This document shows positions 1 through 9,472 of a stretch of 64,000 bases of DNA, piece after piece (positions within the stretch are counted from its first letter, which is position 1; every line of letters begins with the position of its first letter). Under the pieces are notes generated by a model. It made no database searches. It was not told the DNA's origin and saw only the letters and a program-made list of their open reading frames with translations. Position numbers and translations under genes: made by a program. Origin of the DNA: Bdellovibrionales bacterium. Its GTDB lineage: Bacteria > Bdellovibrionota > Bdellovibrionia > Bdellovibrionales > UBA1609. The stretch spans positions 1 to 64,000 of the forward strand of contig JACOND010000003.1 of NCBI GenBank assembly GCA_014323935.1, written 5' to 3'.

Positions 1-162
1 TTTTTCTATTTTAAGTTTTTCTAAATCATAAGCTTTACACTCTTCTTTTGAAAAGATGAGCTGAAGTAATTCCTGACTGAGTTTAGGATCTGAGTAAAAA
101 TCTTTGAAGAATTTATCATGACTGAAAGAGGAGTTTGTTGTATTTGGAATGTTTTTTTTCAT
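1..162 (-). CDS. Rpn-family (PD-(D/E)XK, transposase_31-like) nuclease, N-terminal part, runs off left edge
   Basis: Minus strand from 162: MKKNIPNTTNSSFSHDKFFKDFYSDPKLSQELLQLIFSKEECKAYDLEKLKIEK, 54 codons open to window edge; HDKFFKxx..D start is typical of Rpn/transposase_31 proteins. Confidence 0.6.
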   Translation of the reverse strand, partial: MKKNIPNTTNSSFSHDKFFKDFYSDPKLSQELLQLIFSKEECKAYDLEKLKIEK

Positions 163-285
163 AAACTCAAGTTGTCTTCTTCGAAGATTTAAAAGAAGTT
201 GAAAAAAAATACAAGCTCTTTTTTAATATTGTTCATAAAAAATCTTCTATTCTCAAAGTAGAAGACTAACTTTTTAATAACTGTT

Positions 286-900
286 TTTTTAATTTTTTAT
301 TTAGACAAACCTGTAACTTTAGAAATAAAAGCTCTACTTTTTCTTTCAGCATATTTAAAACAATTTCTTGCCGTTCTTCTTGCATTCCTTCTGCCTTTAT
401 AGATCTCTTACATTTTCCATAATTCCTTCTTCTGTTAATATCCTTTCTTCTATAAGAAGCTTCTCAGTTGCTCCCCATATCTTCATTATATCTGTATTCC
501 ACATCAAATACTCCACGATTATTAATTCTACTCTCCTTCTTACTTAAATTCTTTAATACTTTTTTAAAAAGTTATAATACCTTTAAAGGAGATATATTCT
601 TTTTTAAACTTCACGCCTTTTTAACTTCTCAGACGCCTTTCTTATTTCTGGGTCCTTGATGTTTATTGCCTTTGGTTCATAGTTTAACATACTCTTTCTT
701 GATTCTCTAGGAATTAAAAAAGACTTAAAATCTTCCTCTTAAAGAGACTTTATGAATTTTTTATCTCTTACTTCCATGAATTTCATTTTTCTGTAAGTTT
801 GAGGGTCTTTAGTTTTATTTAAAATTTCATTAAAGATAATGTTTACAAGATTCCCTTCAACAAAACTTTCCATAAACTTACCCCATAAAGTCTCACAAAG
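286..900 (-). pseudogene. Decayed Rpn-family nuclease C-terminal remnant
   Basis: Minus-strand pieces in different frames: MESFVEGNLVNIIFNEILNKTKDPQTYRKMKFMEVRDKKFIKSL; RVELIIVEYLMWNTDIMKIWGATEKLLIEERILTEEGIMENVRDL; EGMQEERQEIVLNML...; FISKVTGLSK. Confidence 0.5.
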
Positions 901-1433
901 AACTCTCGTTTCTTTTGAACCTTATTCGTTTCAGCAGAATTTTTTTTAATCTGCTCACCCGTTTCTTTTTGGCTTTCACGAAGTTCCTTTAAACCTTTTT
1001 GATTCTCTTTGATAAGATTCCAAATTTCTTGGGCTTGGGGTGAAACTGAAATGACAAAAATCTATAAAAAAAGAGCTTTTTGGTATTTTAGTAAGTAAAG
1101 AGTTTCAAGGCTTTTTTTATAAATGATAAAAACTAAGGTTCATTTTTCTTAATTATAAGAAACAAGATTTTAATCCTATAGTTTTATCATCGAAGGATGA
1201 AATCTCTACAATTCCCATAGTGATAGTTATTCCCGTGACCATTTAGAGTCTTTTGGATGATCTTCTCTCTCTTAAATTCAATGAAAGAGTTGCTTTTAAA
1301 GATTGGAATATATTATCAATAATTTAAAACTTTTAATCATTAAAAAAATTCATAGATTGACAAAAAAATTTTTATAATCCATAATTAAGTTGTTGAAATT
1401 TATAAAAATCAATGACTAAGTTATGTAAAAATC

Positions 1434-2570
1434 ATGCTTTATAATAGAAAATTAAATTTAAACTCTCTTCTTAAAAACAAATCTTTTTTTTTGTTTGGAG
1501 CCAGAAGTACTGGCAAAACAACCCTTATTCAACAAAATTTAAAAAACTATAAGCTCTATGATTTATTAGATTCACAAACCTACAGACGATTACTTAAACG
1601 ACCAAAGCTCTTAGAAGAAGAAAACACAAAACACAATTTGATTGTTATTGATGAGATTCAAAAACAAGCTCTTCTTTTAGATGAGGTTCATCGTTTGATT
1701 CAAACAAAAAACTACCGTTTTTTATTAACAGGAAGCAGTGCTAGAAAACTCAAAAAAGGTCAAAGCAATTTATTAGCAGGCAGGGCTTGGCAAGCTGAAC
1801 TATTCCCTCTTTCTTGGGTGGAAATCCCTCGTTTCGATTTGATAAAGTATCTTAACCTTGGGGGCTTACCTATGGTTTATAATTCTAAAAACTATAAAGA
1901 GGAGTTGGACTCTTATGTGAGTCTTTATCTAAGAGAAGAGATACAAAATGAAGCTTTAAGCAGAAATATTCAAGCTTTTGCCGAGTTTTTAGATTTAATT
2001 GCTCTTTCTAATGGGGAAGAGATAAATTATGAAAGCTTTTCCAAAGATTTGCAAGTTTCACCCAGCACTCTTAAAAACTATATAGAAGTACTCAGTGATA
2101 CTTTATTAGGCTTTAGACTTCCAGGCTGGACAAAAACAAAAAAACGAAAAGCGATTTCAAGAGGAAAGTTTTACTTATTTGATTTAGGTGTGACAAACAC
2201 GTTATGTCATCGAGGATTCATTGAAAGTAAAAGTGAGCTTTTTGGAAAAGCTTTTGAGCATTTTATTATTTTAGAAATGAGATCATACTTAAGTTATTTT
2301 AGAAAAAAATTAAATATGAACTATTGGAGATCAAACTCTCAAACAGAAGTGGATTTGCTTGTTGGTGATAAAGTTGCTATTGAAATCAAATCTAACTCTT
2401 TGATACAAGACAAGCATCTCAAGGGGTTGAGACGATTAAAAGAAGAGCAATTGCTAAAAAAATACATTGTTGTTTCCCTGGATAAAGAAGAAAGAATAAC
2501 AAAAGATAAAATTTATATTATGCCATGGAAAGCTTTTTTAAAAAAACTCTGGCAGGGAGCTATCATTTAA
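1434..2570 (+). CDS. AAA ATPase with DUF4143/PD-(D/E)XK-like C-terminus
   Basis: 378 aa; Walker A GARSTGKTT, Walker B LIVIDEIQ, C-terminal QTEVDLLVGDKVAIEIKS. Confidence 0.85.
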   Translation: MLYNRKLNLNSLLKNKSFFLFGARSTGKTTLIQQNLKNYKLYDLLDSQTYRRLLKRPKLLEEENTKHNLIVIDEIQKQALLLDEVHRLIQTKNYRFLLTGSSARKLKKGQSNLLAGRAWQAELFPLSWVEIPRFDLIKYLNLGGLPMVYNSKNYKEELDSYVSLYLREEIQNEALSRNIQAFAEFLDLIALSNGEEINYESFSKDLQVSPSTLKNYIEVLSDTLLGFRLPGWTKTKKRKAISRGKFYLFDLGVTNTLCHRGFIESKSELFGKAFEHFIILEMRSYLSYFRKKLNMNYWRSNSQTEVDLLVGDKVAIEIKSNSLIQDKHLKGLRRLKEEQLLKKYIVVSLDKEERITKDKIYIMPWKAFLKKLWQGAII

Positions 2571-2747
2571 TGGTAGGAATGAAGTCTACTCATTTTTTAA
2601 ATATGATTTAGATTTCTTTGTAATTACTTTTATTTATTTTTTGACAAGACTTTTTTTTATAGATTTCACTTGAGTTGAAACTAAAAGAAATGAATGAAGG
2701 AGTCTGTTCAAAAAACTTGATTTTTGAGCAAGGTTTGAGGGATAATA

Positions 2748-3801
2748 ATGGAAAAGCTGATTCAATTACCTACAAAAGAAACTTTGGAAAATCCTTTTTT
2801 ATTAAAAAAGTTGGTGTCAGCTCATCGTCATTTAGCTGAATTAAAAGGGATAGTTCAGATCATTCCTAATGAAAAATTTTACTTATGAATTTAACACTCC
2901 AAGAAGCTAAGAACAGTTCTGCTATTGAAAATATTATTACGACACAAGATAGTTTATATAAGTATCACCTTCAATCTAATAGAGCTAGCTCTCAGGACAG
3001 AGAAATTAATAATTACTCAAAAGCTCTTTTGTTTGGTTGGGGAGAAAGTTAAATCATCGGGAGGAATCTCCTGTAATACTATTATAGAAATTCAAAAATT
3101 TATTGAACCTAAAAAGCAAGATTTTCGTAAGCTTCCAGGAACGGTTTTAAGAAACACAGTGACAAATAAAGTTATTTATCAAACTCCCTCTCCAGAAAAA
3201 CTCCCTGAACTCATGAAACAATTTGAGAACTTTCTTAATACAAAAAACTCCATGGATTCTCTTATAAAAATGGCCGTTTCTCATGTTTACTTTGAAAGCA
3301 TACATCCTTTTTATGACGGAAATGGAAGAACGGGACGTATTATAAACATTCTTTATTTGTTGCTAAGTAATCTTTTAGAAAGTCCGATTTTATATCTTAG
3401 TCACTATATTCTTAAAAGTCGCTTAAAATACTATAGTTTACTTCAACAAGTAAGAGATCAAGAAGATTGGACGGATTGGATTATTTATATGTTGGAAGGA
3501 ATTTCTATAAAATCTCAGCAAAAAAAAGATTTGGTTAAAAAAATTGAGATCTTATTTAAGGAGTATAAAAATAGGATTCGTGAAAATTATAAGTTTTATT
3601 CTCATGACTTAATAAACAGTATTTTTTCTTATCCCTACACTAAGGGCTAAGCTTTTGGAAAAAAATATGAATATCTCCAGAGCAACGGCAACTCGTTACT
3701 TAGATATATTGGCAAAGGATAAACTCCTAGAAAAAAGCCAATTAGGTAGAGAAAACTTTTATCTCAATAAAAAATTATTTGATATACTAAAAAACTCTTA
3801 G
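2748..3801 (+). pseudogene. Fic family protein, frameshifted
   Basis: Spread over several frames: MEKLIQLPTKETLENPFLLKKLVSAHRHLAELKGIVQIIPNEKFYL, then LTLQEAKNSSAIENIITTQDSLYKYHL, then ORF 2925-3650 with Fic core HPFYDGNGRTGR, then NISRATATRYLDILAKDKLLEKSQLGRENFYLNKKLFDILKNS. Confidence 0.85.
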
Positions 3802-4309
3802 TTTTTGTGTTTTTAAACTGAGGTGTTTTTTTAGAGAGAACTTTATTGGTTAGATTTGAGGAGACAGTATAGACTCAAATTCATTTTCCGTAGAAACAGC
3901 TAAGTTTTACCTTTATATTAGTAGATTGAGCTAAATCTCTAACCCATAAAAGCTAAAATTTTATAGCTGAGATCAAAAAACAATTGACGGTTTTCAACTC
4001 AATAATAACAAGGTTTTTCCTGACATAAAAAGCACTTTACCTATTAGATTAAATGAAGACTCAAATTTCTCCTCAAGAACGTGGGTAGAAGCAATGAAAT
4101 TGCAATTTGAAGCTTATAAAATGAACAAATACTTTTACCTCCTAATGGCTATGAAGTATTAAAAATCACATTAACCGATCAAGACCGCATTAAAAATATC
4201 AAGAATAACTTTGTTAAATTTGAGTATTTATTAATTCAATGTTGATGAAGTTTTGAGGAGACTTTCTTTTGGAATAGAAGCAAAGAAATTTGAACAAGCA
4301 ATGGATCAT

Positions 4310-4755
4310 TTTACTAGGTTATAAAACTGAAAGACCTGATAAAGATTATAAAACTGGTTCTGATAATCTTTAGGCATTAGGAATACCTATTTATAGAATG
4401 TAAAAATGAGGTAAAAGATAAAAGAAGGTTTATAGAAAAACATGAAACGGGTCAATTTGAAACTAATTCTACTTGGTATAAAAAACACTATCCTAATGTT
4501 AAAACTCATTTTGCAATGGTTATTCCAACAAAGAAAGTAAATTCAAACGCAGTTTTTAATGAATCTGTTCGTATAATGTGTAAAGGAAAACGAAACCAAC
4601 TAAAAAGTAAGTTTCGTTCTTTTATTCTTGGGTTTCAAACAAAAGACCTTAAAAGTATTTCGGAAGATTTTATAAAAAAATCATTAGATCAACATGAATT
4701 AACTACGGACAATATTATTTCAAACTACTTTGAAGATCATTTTCAGATGAAATAA
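4310..4755 (+). pseudogene. Remnant of restriction-like nuclease (helicase-associated PD-(D/E)XK type)
   Basis: LLGYKTERPDKDYKTGSDNL*ALG (TGG to TAG), frameshift, FIECKNEVKDKRRFIEKHETGQFETNSTWYKKHYPNVKTHFAMVIPTKK... Confidence 0.5.
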
Positions 4756-4791
4756 TCGATACTCACTTTACTTTGACTATGACCTAAAGAT

Positions 4792-5311
4792 ATGCCATGG
4801 CTTCAAATTAAGAAAATCATGAAAGTTGCTATTGTCTTTTTTATATTTCTGTTTTTCATTATGGGATTCTTGATTTTTTTACCTGCACAAAGGTATTACC
4901 GGGTAGTATCCGTTATTGAGGCCCCGATTGATCTTGTATTTGAAAGAGTTACAAATCTAAATGCTCAGAGTTGGCGGGCGAGATGTTGAAAAAATATCTG
5001 TGCAAGATGTTAAGTATGGTAGTGAAATATGAATCGAAGAGCTTAAAGATGGGTATCAGATTAAGTTCAGAACTCGTGTAAAAGTGCTTAATGAGAGGTT
5101 TGAAATCGAAGTTATTGACAATCCTTATTTTGATGGTTTTTGGATTGGAATCTTCACAAAAGTCGACGAATCAAAAATTCAGGTGGATTTTCAAGAAAAC
5201 ATACAGTTAAAAGGGATTATTTCAAAGGTTTTTTCTTATCTCTTTTTTGACATTAAGAAAACAGTAGACAATTATATTGAAGACTTAGCCAAGAGTTTTG
5301 AAGAGAAATAA
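4792..5311 (+). pseudogene. SRPBCC-family protein with N-terminal TM segment, frameshifted
   Basis: ORFs 4792-4989 (RYYRVVSVIEAPIDLVFERVTNL) and 5084-5311 (FDGFWIGIFTKVDESKIQVDFQENIQLKGIISKV) are in different frames; in-frame TGA at about 5030. Confidence 0.5.
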
Positions 5312-5343
5312 ATATTTGCTTAGGAGATGAACTTAAAATCAAC

Positions 5344-5830
5344 TTATAAAGATTTTTCGATTTGAGTTTCCCAATTTCTTTCCATTAAAATTTCAAACAC
5401 AAGTTTCTCTTCATTTTTAGATGCTGTTTCCATAGTTCCAAAATTTTTGGGACTATTAGAGTACTTTTCAAGAAGAGTAAACAGTCTTTTCTTGTATTTG
5501 GTATCATCATTTCCTTTTAAATGATCACCCTTTGTTTCTAATATAAGATACTTGTCGTGATTTGAATCAGAAAAAGCTAAAAAATCAGGATAGACCTTTC
5601 GTTTTTGCCAACCTTGTAAATAGTAACCTTGTCTAGCAACCATACGATGCCACCAGCTAATAACCTCTTGTTCATCTAATACCAAGCCAATTTTTCAAAT
5701 TGTTGTAGTTCTTTCCATAAGTCTCTTCAAACAAACTCAGTTGTAAATTTTTATCATTTCTGCGTCTCAAAACTTTATAATCTTCATTATGCATTGAAAA
5801 ATCCATATTTTGAGGCATACCCCAGTTTAA
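5344..5830 (-). pseudogene. C-terminal remnant of a DEAD/DEAH helicase-type (type III-like) restriction subunit
   Basis: MDFSMHNEDYKVLRRRNDKNLQLSLFEETYGKNYNN / frameshift / LDEQEVISWWHRMVARQGYYLQGWQKRKVYPDFLAFSDSNHDKYLILETKGDHLKGNDDTKYKKRLF. Confidence 0.6.
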
Positions 5831-6113
5831 GATCAATTAAAATTTTTAAAACAACAAAGTTCAGCTTTTTTTAATTTAGGAGTTCTAAATTGCCCCTTAC
5901 TCACAATTGTAGGATAATTTGGAGTTTAGCCAATTCCATCTGAGAGATTGTTTTTCATATTTAAAAAAATTGGTTTTTATCTTTGTTTTAGAGTATTATG
6001 AATAAAAAATATTTACAATTTAATGACAAGCATATTTATAAAATTATTATTTTTCAAAAAAGTTATAAAAAACACTCTTTACAAGTGTGTATATTTGAAA
6101 TATAACTTCAAAT

Positions 6114-7271
6114 ATGCAAGGTTTTTTAAAAAGAACAGATCTTCTAAAAAAGCTAAAAACTCTTTTAGCAAACTATCCCGCTGTAGCTCTTTTAGGTGCT
6201 AGACAGGTTGGAAAATCAACTTTAGCTAAAGAAATTTTAACTCAGTTTAAAAATTCTATTTATCTTGATTTAGAGCTTCCAAGGGAATGGAATAAACTTT
6301 CTGATCCTGAAGCTTTTTTTGAGTTTCATGAACAAAAGCTTGTTTGTCTGGATGAAATACAGCTCAAACCCAATCTGTTTCAAATTTTAAGGGGAGTTAT
6401 TGATCAAAGAAAAAGAATGGGGCAGTTTTTAATTCTAGGAAGTGCAGGAAGAGATTTCATACAGCAGAGCAGTCAAACTCTTGCGGGAAGGATTGCTTTT
6501 TTAGATATCACTCCATTTCATGTTCAAGAAACCGGAAATAACTTGTTCTATAAGCACTGGTTGAGGGGAGGTTATCCTCTAAGTTTTTTATCTCAAAGCG
6601 ACAGCTTGAGTTTAGAGTGGCGTTATAATTATATTCGTACCTTTTTAGAGCGTGATATCCCTCAACTTGGTTTTAATATACCAGCTAAAACTCTTGAAAG
6701 GTTTTGGACGCTTTTAGCTCACTCTCAAGGACAAACTTTGAATAACTCTAAGTTGGGGAAAATTTTAGGGAAAAGCTCACATACAATAAGAAGTTATATT
6801 GATATTTTAGAACAAACTTTTATTATAAGAGTATTAAAACCTTATATAAAAAATGAAAAAAAACGCCTCGTGAAATCTCCAAAGCTTTATATTAGAGACA
6901 CAGGTTTGCTTCATGCTCTTCTCAATATTCAAACAAATGATGACTTATTTAGTCATCCTATTTATGGAATATCTTTTGAATCTTATGTTGTGGAAAATAT
7001 CTGTTATCATTTAAAGAATTGGAATTCTTATTTTTATCGCACAAGTTCGGGAACAGAGTTAGATTTAGTTTTAGAAAAAGCAGGGAAAGTTATAGCTATT
7101 GAAATTAAAGCGTCAACAACAGCAAAAACGGACCGTGGTTTTTGGAAAGGAATAGAAGATATTAAAGCAGATGAAAAGTATATTATAGCCCCTATTAAAG
7201 ACACTTACCCGATTCAAAAGAATGTTAAAGTAACAAATCTATCGCATTTTTTAAATAGTATGAAATTATAA
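6114..7271 (+). CDS. AAA ATPase with DUF4143/PD-(D/E)XK-like C-terminus
   Basis: 385 aa; GARQVGKST, LVCLDEIQ, GTELDLVLEKAGKVIAIEIKAS. Confidence 0.88.
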   Translation: MQGFLKRTDLLKKLKTLLANYPAVALLGARQVGKSTLAKEILTQFKNSIYLDLELPREWNKLSDPEAFFEFHEQKLVCLDEIQLKPNLFQILRGVIDQRKRMGQFLILGSAGRDFIQQSSQTLAGRIAFLDITPFHVQETGNNLFYKHWLRGGYPLSFLSQSDSLSLEWRYNYIRTFLERDIPQLGFNIPAKTLERFWTLLAHSQGQTLNNSKLGKILGKSSHTIRSYIDILEQTFIIRVLKPYIKNEKKRLVKSPKLYIRDTGLLHALLNIQTNDDLFSHPIYGISFESYVVENICYHLKNWNSYFYRTSSGTELDLVLEKAGKVIAIEIKASTTAKTDRGFWKGIEDIKADEKYIIAPIKDTYPIQKNVKVTNLSHFLNSMKL

Positions 7272-7696
7272 ACTTAATAGAAGAATTTATCCTCACTGGT
7301 CTAAAAAAACTTATATTAAAGACATGAAGGAGTTTTGTTTTAGGTAAGGAATTTTGTACAATTGATATTATAGACAGAGTTAGTTTTTTAATGCATGATT
7401 ATTAAGAATAAAAAGTTAACATATCAAAGTCTTATAAAGTACATATAATTATCAATATAGCAATAGTTTTATTGATTTATTTGCTAGAATTGATGCGACT
7501 GTCTTTTGCCTGCTTCAGCGACTCATATGTTATATCAAGAGAAAATGACAAAAAAGCTAAATTTACTTATAAAGAAAATTTTATAGAAAAATAAGCAATT
7601 AAATTTCAGATTTTACTTTAATTTGAAATTAAGTCTAAAAGATGTAAAAAAAGAGGACTAACTTTTATTTATTTCTCTACAGTTTTTTATTTATGT

Positions 7697-8180
7697 TTAT
7701 CTACATCTTCCACTGCCAGTACAAGCACCTACGACAGAATTCAAATTAAATTTCTTATCTATGAATGAACCATCATTTTTAAAACTGATACAAGCTTATG
7801 ACCTTTATTAAGAACAAAACCCTTGAGTAAATTAACATCAAAACAAACCTCTGTATCTCCGGAGTTTTTTCTTGCTCTTATTCTTACAGATTGTGTTTTT
7901 TCTAAAGTCATGTTAATGTCAGTTGTTGCACAATCAGTAAAAGCGTCTATAGCCATACAAGCTTTAAAGGATTTGTTTATCATGTTGATAGAAGCTTCTA
8001 CATTTTTAACTTTTGCATCGTTTTTATATTTGTTATAAGCAGGAATCGCAACCGCTGTTAAAACTCCAATAATAGCAACAACGACTAATAACTCTATAAG
8101 AGAAAAAGCTTTCTTTAAATTTTTCCTTGGAATTCTATGGGGGGGGGGTAGAAGGTAATTTTTTTTATAAATAGATTCAT
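7697..8180 (-). pseudogene. Type IV pilin-like protein, frame broken at poly-C tract and near C-terminus
   Basis: ATG at 8180 with AAGGAG-like RBS; KKAFSLIELLVVVAIIGVLTAVAIPAYNKYKND prepilin motif in another frame after C10; C-terminal ACISFKNDGSFIDKKFNLNSVVGACTGSGRCR in a third frame. Confidence 0.8.
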
Positions 8181-8528
8181 TTTAAAACTCCTTATTAATT
8201 AAATAACTTTAACATTATATAATTAATTTAATTCCCAAATCAAATTTTAATAATTTTAGTCTAAGTTTAGAATTTAATACAAGTTTTAGCTTGTTTTTTA
8301 AGTTATTCAAGGATATATTTCCCGCACTTTAGAGTTTAATGAAATAGTATTCCTTTATTTCTAATAAGATAGATACAAACCACTTCTTAAAGATATCTAT
8401 TTTTTATCGAAAAATCTTTTTTATTAGTTAAGAGTCTCTAAAATAGAATCAGGATTTTTTGATATTTTTAGCTTAAAAAAACTAAGTTTGTTGGCATCAT
8501 TTAACTCAGCGGGATTAAGTAAAATTCC

Positions 8529-9461
8529 TCATTCTTTGTTATTTCTCCAGTAAAAAAAAGAAATTCTTTTTTTAAGCTCAACAACTAAATTCTTTTCGGA
8601 TTGTTTCAAAAGAGGTTTCAATTCTTGCTCTAAGATTTTCTCTACTTTTAGAATCAGCTTTTTATTTAAAGAATCAAAAGCTTTGACTTGATCATCAAAA
8701 TCAGAGAAAATTTTATAAATGGAAGAAAGAGAAGATAAATTCTTCAAAGCCTCTTCTTGTTTAGAGTTAGATTGTTTTAAAAGAAAGCAAGAAAAAGAAT
8801 TAAAATAGCTTTCTTTTATATCGACCAAATAAGATTTATTATCTTTATTTCTAATATTAAAATCTATAAGATCATCTGATCTTTGAAAGAGCAATCCCAT
8901 GTAATAACCTATTTTATCTAAAATAGAATAAAGTTTTTTGCTTTTTCTGTTTTTATAAATAAAAGGAGCTTTAAGGCACCATTTAAATAAACTTGCGGTT
9001 TTAAGTTCACTGACCTGGTTTCTTTGATGAAAGCTCTTATTTTTAAAATCTAAAAATTGTCTTTGTAGAAACTCTCCTTGAGCTAAGTTACAAATCACCT
9101 GGGCAGTTTGTGTTAAAAGTTCTAAGTTTTTTTCTTGAGCTAAATAAATAATAACTTTTGCTAACAAATAATCTCCCACTAAAATGGCTTGAGTTGGTGA
9201 AAATTCTAACCAAGCGGTTTTACTGTTATGCCTTCGTTTAGATTGATCAATAAAGTCATCATGGAGAAGAGAGGAGTTATGAATGTATTCTACCAACCTT
9301 GCTAAAAAGAGTTGCTTGCTTTTTTTTAAGCCAAGATATTTGCTAACTAAAACAACAAGCTGAGGACGAATTTCTTTGCCCTTAGAGAAAATTTTCTCAC
9401 AAATTCGTCTTAATTCTAAAGGTTGTTTTTTTAAATCCTGTCTATCTAAAAGGTCTATCAT
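8529..9461 (-). CDS. Polyprenyl synthetase family protein
   Basis: LLHDDFIDQSKRRHNSKTAW and QRSDDLIDF, the two DDxxD motifs. Confidence 0.85.
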   Translation of the reverse strand: MIDLLDRQDLKKQPLELRRICEKIFSKGKEIRPQLVVLVSKYLGLKKSKQLFLARLVEYIHNSSLLHDDFIDQSKRRHNSKTAWLEFSPTQAILVGDYLLAKVIIYLAQEKNLELLTQTAQVICNLAQGEFLQRQFLDFKNKSFHQRNQVSELKTASLFKWCLKAPFIYKNRKSKKLYSILDKIGYYMGLLFQRSDDLIDFNIRNKDNKSYLVDIKESYFNSFSCFLLKQSNSKQEEALKNLSSLSSIYKIFSDFDDQVKAFDSLNKKLILKVEKILEQELKPLLKQSEKNLVVELKKRISFFYWRNNKE

Positions 9462-9472
9462 TTCCTTTTCCC

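Noticed and set aside
468-659. ORF 468-659 (+)
   Set aside because: Antisense to the Rpn-like remnant; low-complexity translation, no RBS or motif.
7823-8038. ORF antisense to the pilin-like gene
   Set aside because: Complement of pilin codons, no independent support.
1-8200. Frameshifts explained as poor sequence quality
   Set aside because: Core genes equally rich in A/T homopolymers (recG, lepA, addAB-like) are uninterrupted, so decay is more likely real; individual sites still need read-level checks.
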